The notes beneath the pieces were generated by a model. It had not been told where the DNA came from and made no database searches. It saw only the letters and a list, made by a program, of their open reading frames with translations. Shown in pieces: positions 1-7,208 of a stretch of DNA of 12,500 bases; the stretch's first letter is position 1, and every line of letters begins with the position of its first letter. The stretch is from UBA668 sp046086305 (GTDB lineage: Bacteria; Actinomycetota; Acidimicrobiia; Acidimicrobiales; Ilumatobacteraceae), in contig JBJSXI010000092.1 in the NCBI GenBank assembly GCA_046086305.1, positions 1 through 12,500 of the forward strand. The letters run 5' to 3'. The position numbers and the translations under genes were made by a program.

Positions 1-1
1 A

Positions 2-295
2 TTCGAACTGTTCGTCGGTGGGCGGGAACTGGCCAACGGCTACACCGAGCTCAACGATCCCGTCGAGCAACGCCTCCGACTCGAGGCCGAACAACTGGCC
101 AAGGAGGCCGGCGACGCCGAGCGCGGGGTGATCGACGAGGACTACCTGCGCGCGCTCGAGTACGGGCTACCTCCTACCGGTGGCCTCGGGATCGGGATGG
201 ACCGGGTGGCGATGCTGATCGCCGGGGTGAACTCGATCAAGGAGGTCATCCTCTTCCCGACGCTGCGACCCGAACAGAGAGGAGATCAGCGATGA
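2..295 (+). CDS. lysS: Lysyl-tRNA synthetase, class II, C-terminal fragment
   Basis: This is the last 97 codons of a class II lysyl-tRNA synthetase; the start lies left of the window. The enzyme activates lysine with ATP and charges tRNA-Lys in the cytoplasm. The fragment reads FELFVGGRELANGYTELNDP, a typical part of the LysS catalytic core, and then the class II motif 3 region, LPPTGGLGIGMDRVAML, whose arginine contacts ATP. It ends in the family's usual ILFPTLRP tail. The stop TGA (293-295) overlaps the ATG of dapD (292-294) as ATGA, so the two are almost certainly co-transcribed and translationally coupled. The dapD Shine-Dalgarno sequence lies inside the lysS 3' end. The identification is very secure from the near-textbook motif 3. 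Confidence 0.97.
   Translation, partial: FELFVGGRELANGYTELNDPVEQRLRLEAEQLAKEAGDAERGVIDEDYLRALEYGLPPTGGLGIGMDRVAMLIAGVNSIKEVILFPTLRPEQRGDQR
280..284 (+). promoter_or_regulatory. Shine-Dalgarno sequence of dapD
   Basis: AGGAG sits 7 bases before the dapD ATG, inside the end of lysS. It fixes the dapD start at 292 and shows that this internal cistron is translated by a conventional ribosome-binding site, unlike most unit-heading genes here. Confidence 0.75.
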
Positions 296-1221
296 GCGCT
301 GCATGGGGCCGCGGACTGGCCACCATCACCGACGACGGTGTCGTGCTCGACACCTGGTTCCGCGAGGTCGGCCTGGGCGACGAGGAGTTCCCCGACTCGT
401 TCGCCGAGTATGCGACCGCCGAACGACGGGACGAGGTGCGCGGCGTGTCGGTGCGCCCGGTCCGCATGGCGATCGACACCTCGACGGCGCCGGCCGATGC
501 GTGCGACGTGTATCTCCGCCTCCACCTGTTGTCGCACCGTCTGGTGCGGCCGCGGGGCCAGAACCTCGACGGCATGTTCGGGCTGCTCGCCAATGTGGCC
601 TGGACGAATCTCGGCCCCGTCGCCGTGGACGCAGTCGACGAGCTGCGCTGGCGGGTGCGCCGGGCCGGCTCGGTGCTCACGGTCCACGGGCTCGACAAGT
701 TCCCCCGGATGACCGACTACGTCGTCCCGAGCGGTGTGCGAATCGCCGACGCAGATCGGGTGCGGCTCGGCGCGCATCTCGCGCCGGGCACGACCGTGAT
801 GCACGAGGGCTTCTGTAACTTCAACGCCGGAACCCTCGGCACGAGCATGGTCGAGGGTCGTATCTCGGCCGGCGTCGTCGTCGGCGACGGCAGCGACATC
901 GGTGGCGGCGCGAGCATCATGGGCACACTGTCGGGTGGCGGCACCGAACAGATCACGATCGGCGAGCGCTGTCTGCTCGGCGCCGAGGCCGGCATCGGCA
1001 TCAGCCTCGGTGATGAATGCGTGGTCGAGGCCGGGCTCTACGTGACCGCCGGAACCTTGGTCGAACTTCATGCCAATGACGGGGTCGAGGTGGTCAAGGC
1101 CCGTCAGCTCAGCGGCAAGGGCGGGCTGCTCTACCGACGCAACAGCCGCAGCGGCGCGGTCGAGGCGCTCCCCCGCTCGGCGAAGTGGGACGGACTCAAC
1201 GCCGCCCTTCACGCCAACTGA
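292..1221 (+). CDS. dapD: 2,3,4,5-tetrahydropyridine-2,6-dicarboxylate N-succinyltransferase (actinobacterial type)
   Basis: DapD transfers succinyl from succinyl-CoA to tetrahydrodipicolinate in the succinylase branch of lysine and meso-diaminopimelate synthesis, in the cytoplasm. The 309-residue protein matches the longer actinobacterial (M. tuberculosis) form of about 317 residues. It has an N-terminal alpha/beta domain (about 1-135), then a left-handed beta-helix of hexapeptide repeats (about 145-255) containing NFNAGTLGTSMVEGRISAG and GGGASIMGTLSGGG, and a short C-terminal extension. Glu188 in MVEGRIS corresponds to the glutamate proposed as catalytic in the M. tuberculosis enzyme. The start is the ATG overlapping the lysS stop, with AGGAG 7 bases upstream. 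Placing dapD directly behind lysS joins lysine synthesis with lysine use. Its last 13 bases overlap the convergent tag gene. Confidence 0.97.
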   Translation: MSAAWGRGLATITDDGVVLDTWFREVGLGDEEFPDSFAEYATAERRDEVRGVSVRPVRMAIDTSTAPADACDVYLRLHLLSHRLVRPRGQNLDGMFGLLANVAWTNLGPVAVDAVDELRWRVRRAGSVLTVHGLDKFPRMTDYVVPSGVRIADADRVRLGAHLAPGTTVMHEGFCNFNAGTLGTSMVEGRISAGVVVGDGSDIGGGASIMGTLSGGGTEQITIGERCLLGAEAGIGISLGDECVVEAGLYVTAGTLVELHANDGVEVVKARQLSGKGGLLYRRNSRSGAVEALPRSAKWDGLNAALHAN

Positions 1222-1796
1222 CTGCGGAGTTCATCGACCGCGCACCCGACCACATGGTCGTCGACGATGCCGGTCGCCTGCATGAACGCATAGACCGTGG
1301 TCGGTCCGACGAAGGTCCAGCCCCTGCGGCGCAACTCTCGGGCGAGATGTTCACTCTCGACCGAGGTGCTCGACACCGGCTCACCCGGCCTCGGCCGCAC
1401 GTGCCGATGAGGTCGATATCGCTCGACGAACGCGGCGATCGAACCCTCCTGCTCGATCATCTCGAGCGCCCGCCGCGCGTTGTTGACGGTGCTCTCGATC
1501 TTCCCCCGGTGCCGCACGATCGACGGGTCGCCGAGCAGTCGCAAGACATCGGCCTCGCCGAACTCGGCGACGACGTGCGGATCGAAGCCGGCGAACGCGA
1601 CGCGAAAGGCCGGGCGTTTGCGCAGGATCGTCAGCCACGACAGTCCGGCCTGGAACCCCTCGAGACACAGCCGCTCGTAGATGCCGACGTCGTCGGTGAC
1701 CGGACGCCCCCACTCGAGATCGTGATAGGAGACGTACAGCGGGTCGTCGCCACACCAGGCGCAGCGCAGGATCCCGTCGGGCCCAGGTCGGAGCAC
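1209..1796 (-). CDS. tag: DNA-3-methyladenine glycosylase I
   Basis: Tag removes 3-methyladenine from alkylated DNA as the first step of base excision repair. Numbered from the GTG at 1796 (195 residues), the E. coli Tag landmarks are all present: zinc ligands Cys12, His25, His181 and Cys185, Tyr24 in YVSYHDLEWG, Glu46 in CLEGFQAGLSW, and Trp54 in the base pocket. The C-terminal half keeps IRHRGKI-like HRGKI, the STS motif and the stretch FMQATGIVDDHVVGC. I chose GTG 1796 because TACGGT lies 6 bases before it, as at other leaderless starts here, and the length is close to E. coli's 187. An ATG at 1838 would add 14 unconserved-looking residues and leave only 8 bases to the longest form of the divergent gene. 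The function is certain; the start is about even odds. Confidence 0.95.
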   Translation of the reverse strand: MLRPGPDGILRCAWCGDDPLYVSYHDLEWGRPVTDDVGIYERLCLEGFQAGLSWLTILRKRPAFRVAFAGFDPHVVAEFGEADVLRLLGDPSIVRHRGKIESTVNNARRALEMIEQEGSIAAFVERYRPHRHVRPRPGEPVSSTSVESEHLARELRRRGWTFVGPTTVYAFMQATGIVDDHVVGCAVDELRSQLA

Positions 1797-1802
1797 CACC
1801 GC

Positions 1803-1808
1803 ACCGTA
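1803..1808 (-). promoter_or_regulatory. Putative -10 element for leaderless tag
   Basis: On the minus strand TACGGT is followed by 6 bases and then GTG 1796. This is the spacing expected if transcription begins at the start codon. No convincing -35 box was seen. If tag starts at ATG 1838 instead, this hexamer is coding sequence. Confidence 0.4.
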
Positions 1809-1861
1809 GCGATCGGCCGGACTGTGGCGCCCCGACATGGCGACAGATGTCACACTTCGGC

Positions 1862-1867
1862 CACAAT
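1862..1867 (+). promoter_or_regulatory. Putative -10 element for the acyl-CoA synthetase operon
   Basis: CACAAT matches TANNNT at all but the first position and lies 6 bases before GTG 1874. It supports a leaderless start at 1874 over ATG 1847, which has neither a Shine-Dalgarno nor a correctly spaced -10-like hexamer. It is weaker than the TAGGCT elements elsewhere in the window. Confidence 0.35.
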
Positions 1868-1873
1868 GCCAGT

Positions 1874-3586
1874 GTGATCCACCACTATCTCGCCGCCCGG
1901 GCCGAGCTCGACGCCCCGGGCTCACCGTTCGCCACGACCATCACCGAGGTGCGCGGGGTCCCGATGAAGGCCTACGCCGCCATTCCCCCGAACATGCGCG
2001 TGCTGTGGGAGATGTCGGCCGCCCATGGCGACAAGGAGTACCTCGTCTACGAGGACGAGCGGTACACCTACGCGGAGGTCCACGCCAACGTGCGTCGTCT
2101 GGCCCACCACCTCGTCGCCCATGGCGTCACTCGCCACAGCCGCGTGGCGATCGCCATGCGCAACTACCCCGAGTGGGTCGTCGGCTACTGGGCAACGGTC
2201 TCGATCGGCGCCGCCGTCGTCGGCATGAACGCCTGGTGGACACCACCCGAGATGGAGTACGCCCTCAACGACAGCGAGCCACGCGTGTTCATCGGTGATG
2301 ACGAACGCCTCGAGCGGCTTGCGCACATGCCCGCCCAACGACCGATGCACCTCATTGCCGTGCGCACCGAGCGCCCCCTACCCGGCGACGGGGTCCGATG
2401 GACCGACATCATGGCGATGGTCGACCCCGGCACACTCCCCCTCGCCGAGATCGACCCCGACGATGATGCGACGATCTTCTACACGTCGGGCACGACCGGC
2501 TTCCCGAAGGGCGCCCAGCTCACCCACCGCGGGTCGGTGACCAACGTGTTCAACATGGCGGCGATGAGTATCACGACCTCGATGGCCGAGCAGAAGGCGA
2601 TTGCCGCCGGTGACCTGCCGGCGCCGACGACACCGCCACCGGTGTTCGCGCCTGCGTTCATGGCACCGACGCCGCTGTTCCACGTGACGGCCTGCAACTG
2701 CATCATGCACCCGGCCACACTCACCGGCGCCAAGCTCGTCCTGACGTACAAGTGGGACCCCGGCCGCGCCCTCGAGCTCATCGAACGCGAGAAGGTCACC
2801 AACTTCTCGGGTGTGCCGACGATGAGTCGAGAACTGCTCGCACATCCGGACTGGGCCACCCGCGACACCTCGTCGCTGCAGGGAATGGGCGGTGGTGGGG
2901 CCGCGCTCCAACCCGACCTCGTCCACAAGATCGCCGGCGCGCTCCGCAACGGCGCGCCGTCGACGGGCTACGGCATGACCGAGGCGCACGGGATCATCAC
3001 GGCGAACGGCGGTCGCTGGTTCGTCAGCAAGCCCGAGTCGTGCGGACCGCCGGTGCCGACGCTCGAGGCCAAGTTGGTCGACGAGAATGGCGTCGACCTC
3101 CCTGCTCACCCCTCGACGGTCGGTGTGCTGTGCGTACGTGGCGCCGTGGTGATCAAGGGGTACCTCAACCGCCCCGAGGCCACGGCCGACTCGATTCGCG
3201 AGGGCTGGTTGAACACCGGCGACATCGCCCGGATCGACGAGGACGGGTTCATCTACATCGTCGACCGGGCCAAGGACATGGTCCTGCGCGGTGGCGAGAA
3301 CGTGTACTGCAGCGAGGTCGAGACCGCGATCTATCACCATGACGCGATCGCCGAGGCCGCCGTGTTCGGGATCCCCGATGAACGGCTCGGCGAGGATGTG
3401 GCCGCCGTCGTCGTCCTGCGCGACGGGCACAGCCTCACGGCCGAGCAACTCCGCGAGTTCCTGTCTGCGAGCCTCGCCAAGCACAAGATCCCGGCGAAGG
3501 TGTGGTTCCGCGACGAACCGATCCCGCGCAATGCGAGCGGGAAGTTCTTGAAGCGCGAGCTCCGCCGCGACCTGATCGGTGAGTGA
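1874..3586 (+). CDS. Acyl-CoA synthetase (AMP-forming), fatty-acid/organic-acid CoA ligase
   Basis: This is a class I adenylate-forming (ANL) enzyme that activates a carboxylic acid with ATP and joins it to CoA. Numbered from GTG 1874 (570 residues), it has the P-loop TSGTTGFPKG at 204-213, the substrate/AMP motif GYGMTEA at 365-371, the TGD aspartate motif at 448-450, the hinge region DRAKDMVLRGGENVYCSEVE, and the catalytic lysine Lys557 in NASGKFLKR. A Pro/Ala-rich stretch of about 20 residues (TTPPPVFAPAF, around 252-262) precedes the PLFHVTA segment. Substrate cannot be read from the sequence; a FadD-like medium-chain or aromatic acid ligase is reasonable. It heads an operon, its stop overlapping the next gene's start. 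ATG 1847 is an alternative start (579 residues). Confidence 0.93.
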   Translation: MIHHYLAARAELDAPGSPFATTITEVRGVPMKAYAAIPPNMRVLWEMSAAHGDKEYLVYEDERYTYAEVHANVRRLAHHLVAHGVTRHSRVAIAMRNYPEWVVGYWATVSIGAAVVGMNAWWTPPEMEYALNDSEPRVFIGDDERLERLAHMPAQRPMHLIAVRTERPLPGDGVRWTDIMAMVDPGTLPLAEIDPDDDATIFYTSGTTGFPKGAQLTHRGSVTNVFNMAAMSITTSMAEQKAIAAGDLPAPTTPPPVFAPAFMAPTPLFHVTACNCIMHPATLTGAKLVLTYKWDPGRALELIEREKVTNFSGVPTMSRELLAHPDWATRDTSSLQGMGGGGAALQPDLVHKIAGALRNGAPSTGYGMTEAHGIITANGGRWFVSKPESCGPPVPTLEAKLVDENGVDLPAHPSTVGVLCVRGAVVIKGYLNRPEATADSIREGWLNTGDIARIDEDGFIYIVDRAKDMVLRGGENVYCSEVETAIYHHDAIAEAAVFGIPDERLGEDVAAVVVLRDGHSLTAEQLREFLSASLAKHKIPAKVWFRDEPIPRNASGKFLKRELRRDLIGE

Positions 3587-4425
3587 TGCCCACGGCACAC
3601 AACGGTGACGTCGAGATCCACTTCGAGGCCTTCGGCAACCCTGCGCATCCGACGCTGCTGCTCGTGAACGGGCTCGGCAGTCAGTGCATCAACTATCCGG
3701 TCGAGTGGTGCGAGATGTTCGCCGCCGAGGGCCTGCATGTCGTTCGCTTCGACAATCGCGACGTCGGGCTGAGCACCCACCTCGCCGATCGACCCGTCGA
3801 CGAGCACGGCGCCGCATACCGACTCTCCGACATGGCGACCGACGCGGTCGCCGTCCTCGATGCACTCGATGTCGAGCGAGCCCATGTGATGGGGCTGTCG
3901 ATGGGCGGGATGATCGTCCAGACCTTGGCCATCGAACACCGCGAGCGTCTACTGACGATGACCTCGGTGATGAGCTCGACCGGCGAGCCCGACTACCGAC
4001 GCAGCACGCCACGGGCGTGGGAACTGCTCACGGCGCCAGGTGCCACGACGCGCGACGCATACGTCGAGCAGTGGATCGAGGGCCTCCGCGAGTGGGGAAG
4101 CCCGGCGTTCGCCGACGAGGCGCGCTGGCGCGCCGACGCCGAACGCGCCTTCGACCGCTCGTTCGACCCCGACGGGGTGGCCCGCCAGTACCGGGCGGTC
4201 GTTGCGAGCGGCTCACGGGCCGAGGGGCTCCGCACGGTCACGACACCCACTCTGGTCATCCACGGCGACTGCGACACCCTCATCGACGCGATCGGGGGCC
4301 GGCGTACTGCCGAGCTGATTCCCGGTGCGCGCCTCGTCATCATCGAGGGAATGGGACACGACTACCCGCCACAGTTGTGGCGCCGATGGGTCGACCTCGT
4401 GGCCGAGCACATCCGGACTGCGTGA
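3586..4425 (+). CDS. Alpha/beta-fold hydrolase
   Basis: This is a 279-residue serine hydrolase of the alpha/beta fold. The triad is visible: nucleophile Ser105 in the elbow GLSMGG, Asp230 in HGDCDTL, and His258 in GMGHDY. LLLVNGLGSQ near 25-33 is the oxyanion-hole region (HG-like, here NG), and RFDNRDVGLS follows it. The pattern FDNRDVGLST plus a lid around 140-205 resembles the aclacinomycin methylesterase/haloperoxidase-like group of esterases, but the substrate is unknown. The ATG overlaps the previous stop by one base (TGATG); a GTG three bases upstream would add one residue. Its 3' end overlaps the nitroreductase start (GTGA), so all three genes should be one operon. A plausible role is hydrolysing an ester, lactone or ring-cleavage product in the same pathway as the CoA ligase (inference). 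Confidence 0.92.
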   Translation: MPTAHNGDVEIHFEAFGNPAHPTLLLVNGLGSQCINYPVEWCEMFAAEGLHVVRFDNRDVGLSTHLADRPVDEHGAAYRLSDMATDAVAVLDALDVERAHVMGLSMGGMIVQTLAIEHRERLLTMTSVMSSTGEPDYRRSTPRAWELLTAPGATTRDAYVEQWIEGLREWGSPAFADEARWRADAERAFDRSFDPDGVARQYRAVVASGSRAEGLRTVTTPTLVIHGDCDTLIDAIGGRRTAELIPGARLVIIEGMGHDYPPQLWRRWVDLVAEHIRTA

Positions 4426-4985
4426 GCGTGCACCCCGACGACTTCTCTGCCCTCGTCCGTGCCCGACGGACGAGCATGCTCGTCGATCGGGATCGGCAGG
4501 TGCCCCACGACGTCGTCGAGTGGCTGTGCGAACTGGCCCGCTGGGCACCGAACCACAAGCGCACGTGGCCGTGGCAGTTCGCCCTCGTCGAGGGCGATGG
4601 TCGACAGGCGATGGGTGAGGTCATCAGTACGGCGATGGCCCGTCATGGCGACACCCCCGAGAAGGTCGAGGCGGCGCGCACGAAGTACCTCCGCACGCCG
4701 GCGCTCCTCGTCGTCGCCTCGCGGTCGGGCGACACCGACACACGTACCGCCGAGAACCGCGACGCCGTCGCCGCGGCGATCCAGACGATCCTCCTCGCCG
4801 CGACGACCCGCGGCCTGGCCAGTTACTGGGCCTCGTGCCCCCGCGGCGCAGGCGACGACCTCGCCCGATGGTGCGGCTTCGCACCGGGAAGCCACATCTC
4901 GGCCATCATCTACCTCGGCTGGGCAGCAGGCGAACCAGCGACACCGTCGAGACCGGCCATCGAGGTGCACATCATCGATCGTTGA
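4422..4985 (+). CDS. Nitroreductase-family flavoprotein, YdjA-like
   Basis: This 187-residue protein belongs to the FMN-dependent nitroreductase family, which reduces nitro groups, quinones or other conjugated acceptors with NAD(P)H. FMN-contact segments are RARRT (13-17) near the N-terminus and APNHKRTWPWQF (42-53), followed by LVEGDGR. This matches the E. coli YdjA pattern (APDHK..QPW.F.VIEGEGR), a compact subfamily of about 183 residues, in length as well as motif. GLASYWASC (131-139) and the closing YLGWAAG (164-170) are the usual C-terminal FMN/dimer elements. The GTG start overlaps the hydrolase stop as GTGA; there is no Shine-Dalgarno sequence, so translation is probably coupled. A second GTG lies two codons downstream. 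It is the last gene of the operon, and its TGA abuts the TGA of the opposing lipoprotein gene. The physiological substrate is unknown. Confidence 0.92.
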   Translation: MSVHPDDFSALVRARRTSMLVDRDRQVPHDVVEWLCELARWAPNHKRTWPWQFALVEGDGRQAMGEVISTAMARHGDTPEKVEAARTKYLRTPALLVVASRSGDTDTRTAENRDAVAAAIQTILLAATTRGLASYWASCPRGAGDDLARWCGFAPGSHISAIIYLGWAAGEPATPSRPAIEVHIIDR

Positions 4986-5558
4986 TCAGGCCCGTTGCGT
5001 CGCCGCGCTCGCGAGACGCCGGGCCGTCACCTCGTCGGGCGCGAGCACCGAGAACCACCCGTTGGGAACCTCGACGTAGACCTCGAACGCGACACCGAGG
5101 TTGACTCCCTTGCCGACACTCGTGATGGCGGCGTAGTCGGCGGCTGACCTGGCCGAGATGACCGCCGAGAACCGGATCGGTCGGCGGAGCTCGAATCGGC
5201 ACGCGTCGTCGGCGAGCAGGAGTGCGAGAAAGTCGGGAAACTCACCGGGCGCGACCGTGCTGTCGGGGGGGATCTCGTCGGGATCGACGATCTCGGGATC
5301 GGTGCGGTCGGTCGGCACGAGCGGTGCCGCCGCACGCAGGTCGGCCGCCGTGAGCGCGCCGCAGAGATCGCCGTCGAAGAGCGCATCGAGCGGCGGTGCG
5401 GCAGTCGTCGTCGGCGACGGGTCGGTCACCACGGGCAGCAGGGTGTCGGGGGTGGCCGGCACCGGCAGCTCGACGAGTGTGCCCTCTGGATCGGCCGATC
5501 CGCCGCTGCACGCCAACGCCGCGAGCATCAGCGAACACACCACGAGGCTGCGGACCAC
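4986..5558 (-). CDS. Predicted lipoprotein of unknown function
   Basis: I do not recognise a named family. The 190-residue product begins MVRSLVVCSLMLAALACSGG, a short positively charged N-terminus, hydrophobic core and lipobox-like ALAC, so Cys17 is the likely lipidated residue and the protein an extracellular-face lipoprotein. A Pro/Thr-rich linker follows (about 33-57, including TDPSPTTTAAPP). A small folded domain (about 58-190) starts LFDGDLCGALTAADL and holds two further cysteines, Cys66 and Cys120, which could form a disulfide. The LCGALTAADL start weakly recalls DUF3558-type actinobacterial lipoproteins. The GTG start has TAGCGT 6 bases upstream and no Shine-Dalgarno sequence. It lies 51 bases downstream of the mutase, probably with its own promoter. 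Confidence 0.85.
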   Translation of the reverse strand: MVRSLVVCSLMLAALACSGGSADPEGTLVELPVPATPDTLLPVVTDPSPTTTAAPPLDALFDGDLCGALTAADLRAAAPLVPTDRTDPEIVDPDEIPPDSTVAPGEFPDFLALLLADDACRFELRRPIRFSAVISARSAADYAAITSVGKGVNLGVAFEVYVEVPNGWFSVLAPDEVTARRLASAATQRA

Positions 5559-5564
5559 GCAGCG

Positions 5565-5570
5565 ACGCTA
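5565..5570 (-). promoter_or_regulatory. Putative -10 element for leaderless lipoprotein gene
   Basis: On the minus strand TAGCGT is followed by 6 bases (CGCTGC) and then GTG 5558. This matches TANNNT at leaderless spacing. It lies in the 51-base gap after the mutase gene and suggests separate transcription of the lipoprotein gene. Confidence 0.5.
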
Positions 5571-5609
5571 GCCGTCGGCCTTCACGACCGGCAGGCACAT
5601 CGGGGCCCG

Positions 5610-7187
5610 TCAATGGGGCTGGTAGACGCCGAACTCGCTGCGCAGCGTGTCGCTCACCTCACCGAGTGTCGCGCCGTCGCGCAGCGCGGCCTTCATCGGT
5701 GGCAGGAGGTTCTGCGTCCCGCGTGCCGCCGCCCGGAGATCCTCGAGGCGGACCGCAACCGCCGCGGCGTCGCGGCGGGCCCGATGCGCGGCGAGGCGAG
5801 CCCGCTGACCCGCCTCGAGCGCCGGGTCGATCGGGAACACCTCGGGGCTCGATGCGTCGTCGACCGCGAAGCGATTCAGCCCGACGATCACCCGCTCGTC
5901 ATCGTCGATACTCCGCGAATACGCGTACGCGGCCTCCATGATCTCGTCCTGCGGGAAGCCGGCCTCGATCGCCTCGACCGCGCCGCCCATCCCGTCGATC
6001 CGCTCGATGTACGCCCACGCCAGTCGCTCGACCTCGTCGGTGAGTGACTCGACGAAGTAACTGCCACCGAGCGGGTCGGGGGTGTCGACGACGCCACTCT
6101 CGAAGCCGATGATCTGCTGGGTCCGCAGCGCGATACGAGCCGAGTGTTCGGTGGGAAGGCTGAGCGCTTCGTCGAAGCCGTTCGTGTGCAGGCTCTGCGT
6201 GCCCCCGAGTACCGCCGCCATACTCTGCAGCGCGACGCGCACGATGTTGTTCTCCGGTTGCTGGGCGGTGAGGGTGCTGCCACCGGTCTGGGTGTGGAAG
6301 CGCATCAACGTGCTCGCTTCGGTACGCGCCCCGAAGCGCTCGGTCATCACCCGGTGCCAGATCCGGCGCGACGCCCTGAACTTGGCGATCTCCTCGAAGA
6401 AGTTGTTGTGCGCATTCCAGAAGAAGCTCAGACGCGGGGCGAACGAATCGACGTCGAGCCCGGCAGCGATCGCCGCCTCGACATAGGCGATCCCGTTGGC
6501 GATGGTGAAGGCGATCTCCTGGACTGCGGTGCTCCCCGCCTCGCGGATGTGGTAGCCGCTGATGCTGATCGTGTTCCACTTCGGGATGTTCGTGGCGCAG
6601 TACTCGAAGATGTTGGTGATGATCCGCATGCTCGCCCGCGGCGGATAGATGTAGGTGCCCCGGGCGATGTACTCCTTCAACAGGTCGTTCTGGATCGTGC
6701 CACTGATGGCCGATGCAGGAACGCCCTGCTCCTCGGCGACGAGTTCGTAGAGCAGCAACAGGACCGCCGCGGTCGAGTTGATCGTCATCGACGTACTCAC
6801 GCGGTCGAGCGGGATCCCGTCGAGGAGGGTTCGCATGTCGTCGAGGGTGTCGATGGCCACGCCGACACGACCGACCTCTCCCTCGGCGCGTGGGTGATCG
6901 CTGTCGTAGCCCATCTGCGTCGGCAGGTCGAATGCACAACTCAGTCCCGTCTGGCCGGCGGCGAGGAGGAACTTGAACCGCTCGTTCGTCGCCGCGGCCG
7001 TGCCGAAGCCGGCGTACTGGCGCATCGTCCACAACTTCCCGCGGTACATCGTCGGGTAGATCCCGCGGGTGTACGGCGCGCCCCCGGGCACGCCGAGGCG
7101 GGTCTGCGGATCCCAGCCCGCCAGGTCGTCGGCCGTGTACAGCGGTCGCACCTCGATCCCGCTGTCGGTACGCGTGTCGTCGGTCAT
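5610..7187 (-). CDS. Methylmalonyl-CoA mutase large (catalytic) subunit, stand-alone, no B12 domain
   Basis: This 525-residue protein is the substrate-binding TIM-barrel chain of an adenosylcobalamin-dependent acyl-CoA mutase. Motifs include YPTMYRGKLWTMRQYAGFGT, AFDLPTQMGYDSDHP, GTIQNDLLKEY, SISGYHIREAG, FAPRLSFFWNAHNNFFEEIA and GGTQSLHTNGFDEAL. Residues equivalent to the Propionibacterium catalytic ones align at a constant offset: Tyr58 (Y89), Gln166 (Q197), Arg176 (R207) and His213 (H244). Tyr plus Arg is the signature for the carboxylate of methylmalonyl-CoA. 2-hydroxyisobutyryl- and isobutyryl-CoA mutases change these residues. No DxHxxG B12-binding domain follows, as in split archaeal and Firmicutes types, so a small subunit must come from elsewhere. 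It would interconvert succinyl- and methylmalonyl-CoA. The RidA-like gene ends 21 bases upstream. The ATG has TACGCT 8 bases before it. Confidence 0.92.
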   Translation of the reverse strand: MTDDTRTDSGIEVRPLYTADDLAGWDPQTRLGVPGGAPYTRGIYPTMYRGKLWTMRQYAGFGTAAATNERFKFLLAAGQTGLSCAFDLPTQMGYDSDHPRAEGEVGRVGVAIDTLDDMRTLLDGIPLDRVSTSMTINSTAAVLLLLYELVAEEQGVPASAISGTIQNDLLKEYIARGTYIYPPRASMRIITNIFEYCATNIPKWNTISISGYHIREAGSTAVQEIAFTIANGIAYVEAAIAAGLDVDSFAPRLSFFWNAHNNFFEEIAKFRASRRIWHRVMTERFGARTEASTLMRFHTQTGGSTLTAQQPENNIVRVALQSMAAVLGGTQSLHTNGFDEALSLPTEHSARIALRTQQIIGFESGVVDTPDPLGGSYFVESLTDEVERLAWAYIERIDGMGGAVEAIEAGFPQDEIMEAAYAYSRSIDDDERVIVGLNRFAVDDASSPEVFPIDPALEAGQRARLAAHRARRDAAAVAVRLEDLRAAARGTQNLLPPMKAALRDGATLGEVSDTLRSEFGVYQPH

Positions 7188-7195
7188 CGCGCTCG

Positions 7196-7201
7196 AGCGT
7201 A
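7196..7201 (-). promoter_or_regulatory. Putative -10 element before the mutase gene
   Basis: On the minus strand TACGCT lies 8 bases before ATG 7187, within the 21-base gap after the RidA-like gene. It matches TANNNT, with slightly longer spacing than the others. The mutase may have its own near-leaderless promoter besides read-through. Confidence 0.35.
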
Positions 7202-7208
7202 GGTGGCC

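Noticed and set aside
286..1212. Antisense open frame of about 308 codons opposite dapD
   Set aside because: It mirrors dapD codon structure and has a low-complexity Ala/His/Asp-rich product without motifs.
1834..1851. Inverted repeat GACAT-N8-ATGTC between the divergent tag and acyl-CoA synthetase genes, as a possible operator
   Set aside because: It arises because both alternative ATG starts (1838 and 1847) read ATGTC. Five-base arms are expected by chance, and other starts are preferred for both genes.
2378..3598. Long antisense open frame (about 406 codons) opposite the acyl-CoA synthetase
   Set aside because: It is an out-of-frame shadow of a well-supported gene, with no family-like motifs and no ribosome-binding site.
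3684..4421. Upstream extension of the nitroreductase frame through the hydrolase gene
   Set aside because: The extension is Arg-rich shadow sequence. Nitroreductase homology begins at the GTG at 4422, which overlaps the hydrolase stop.
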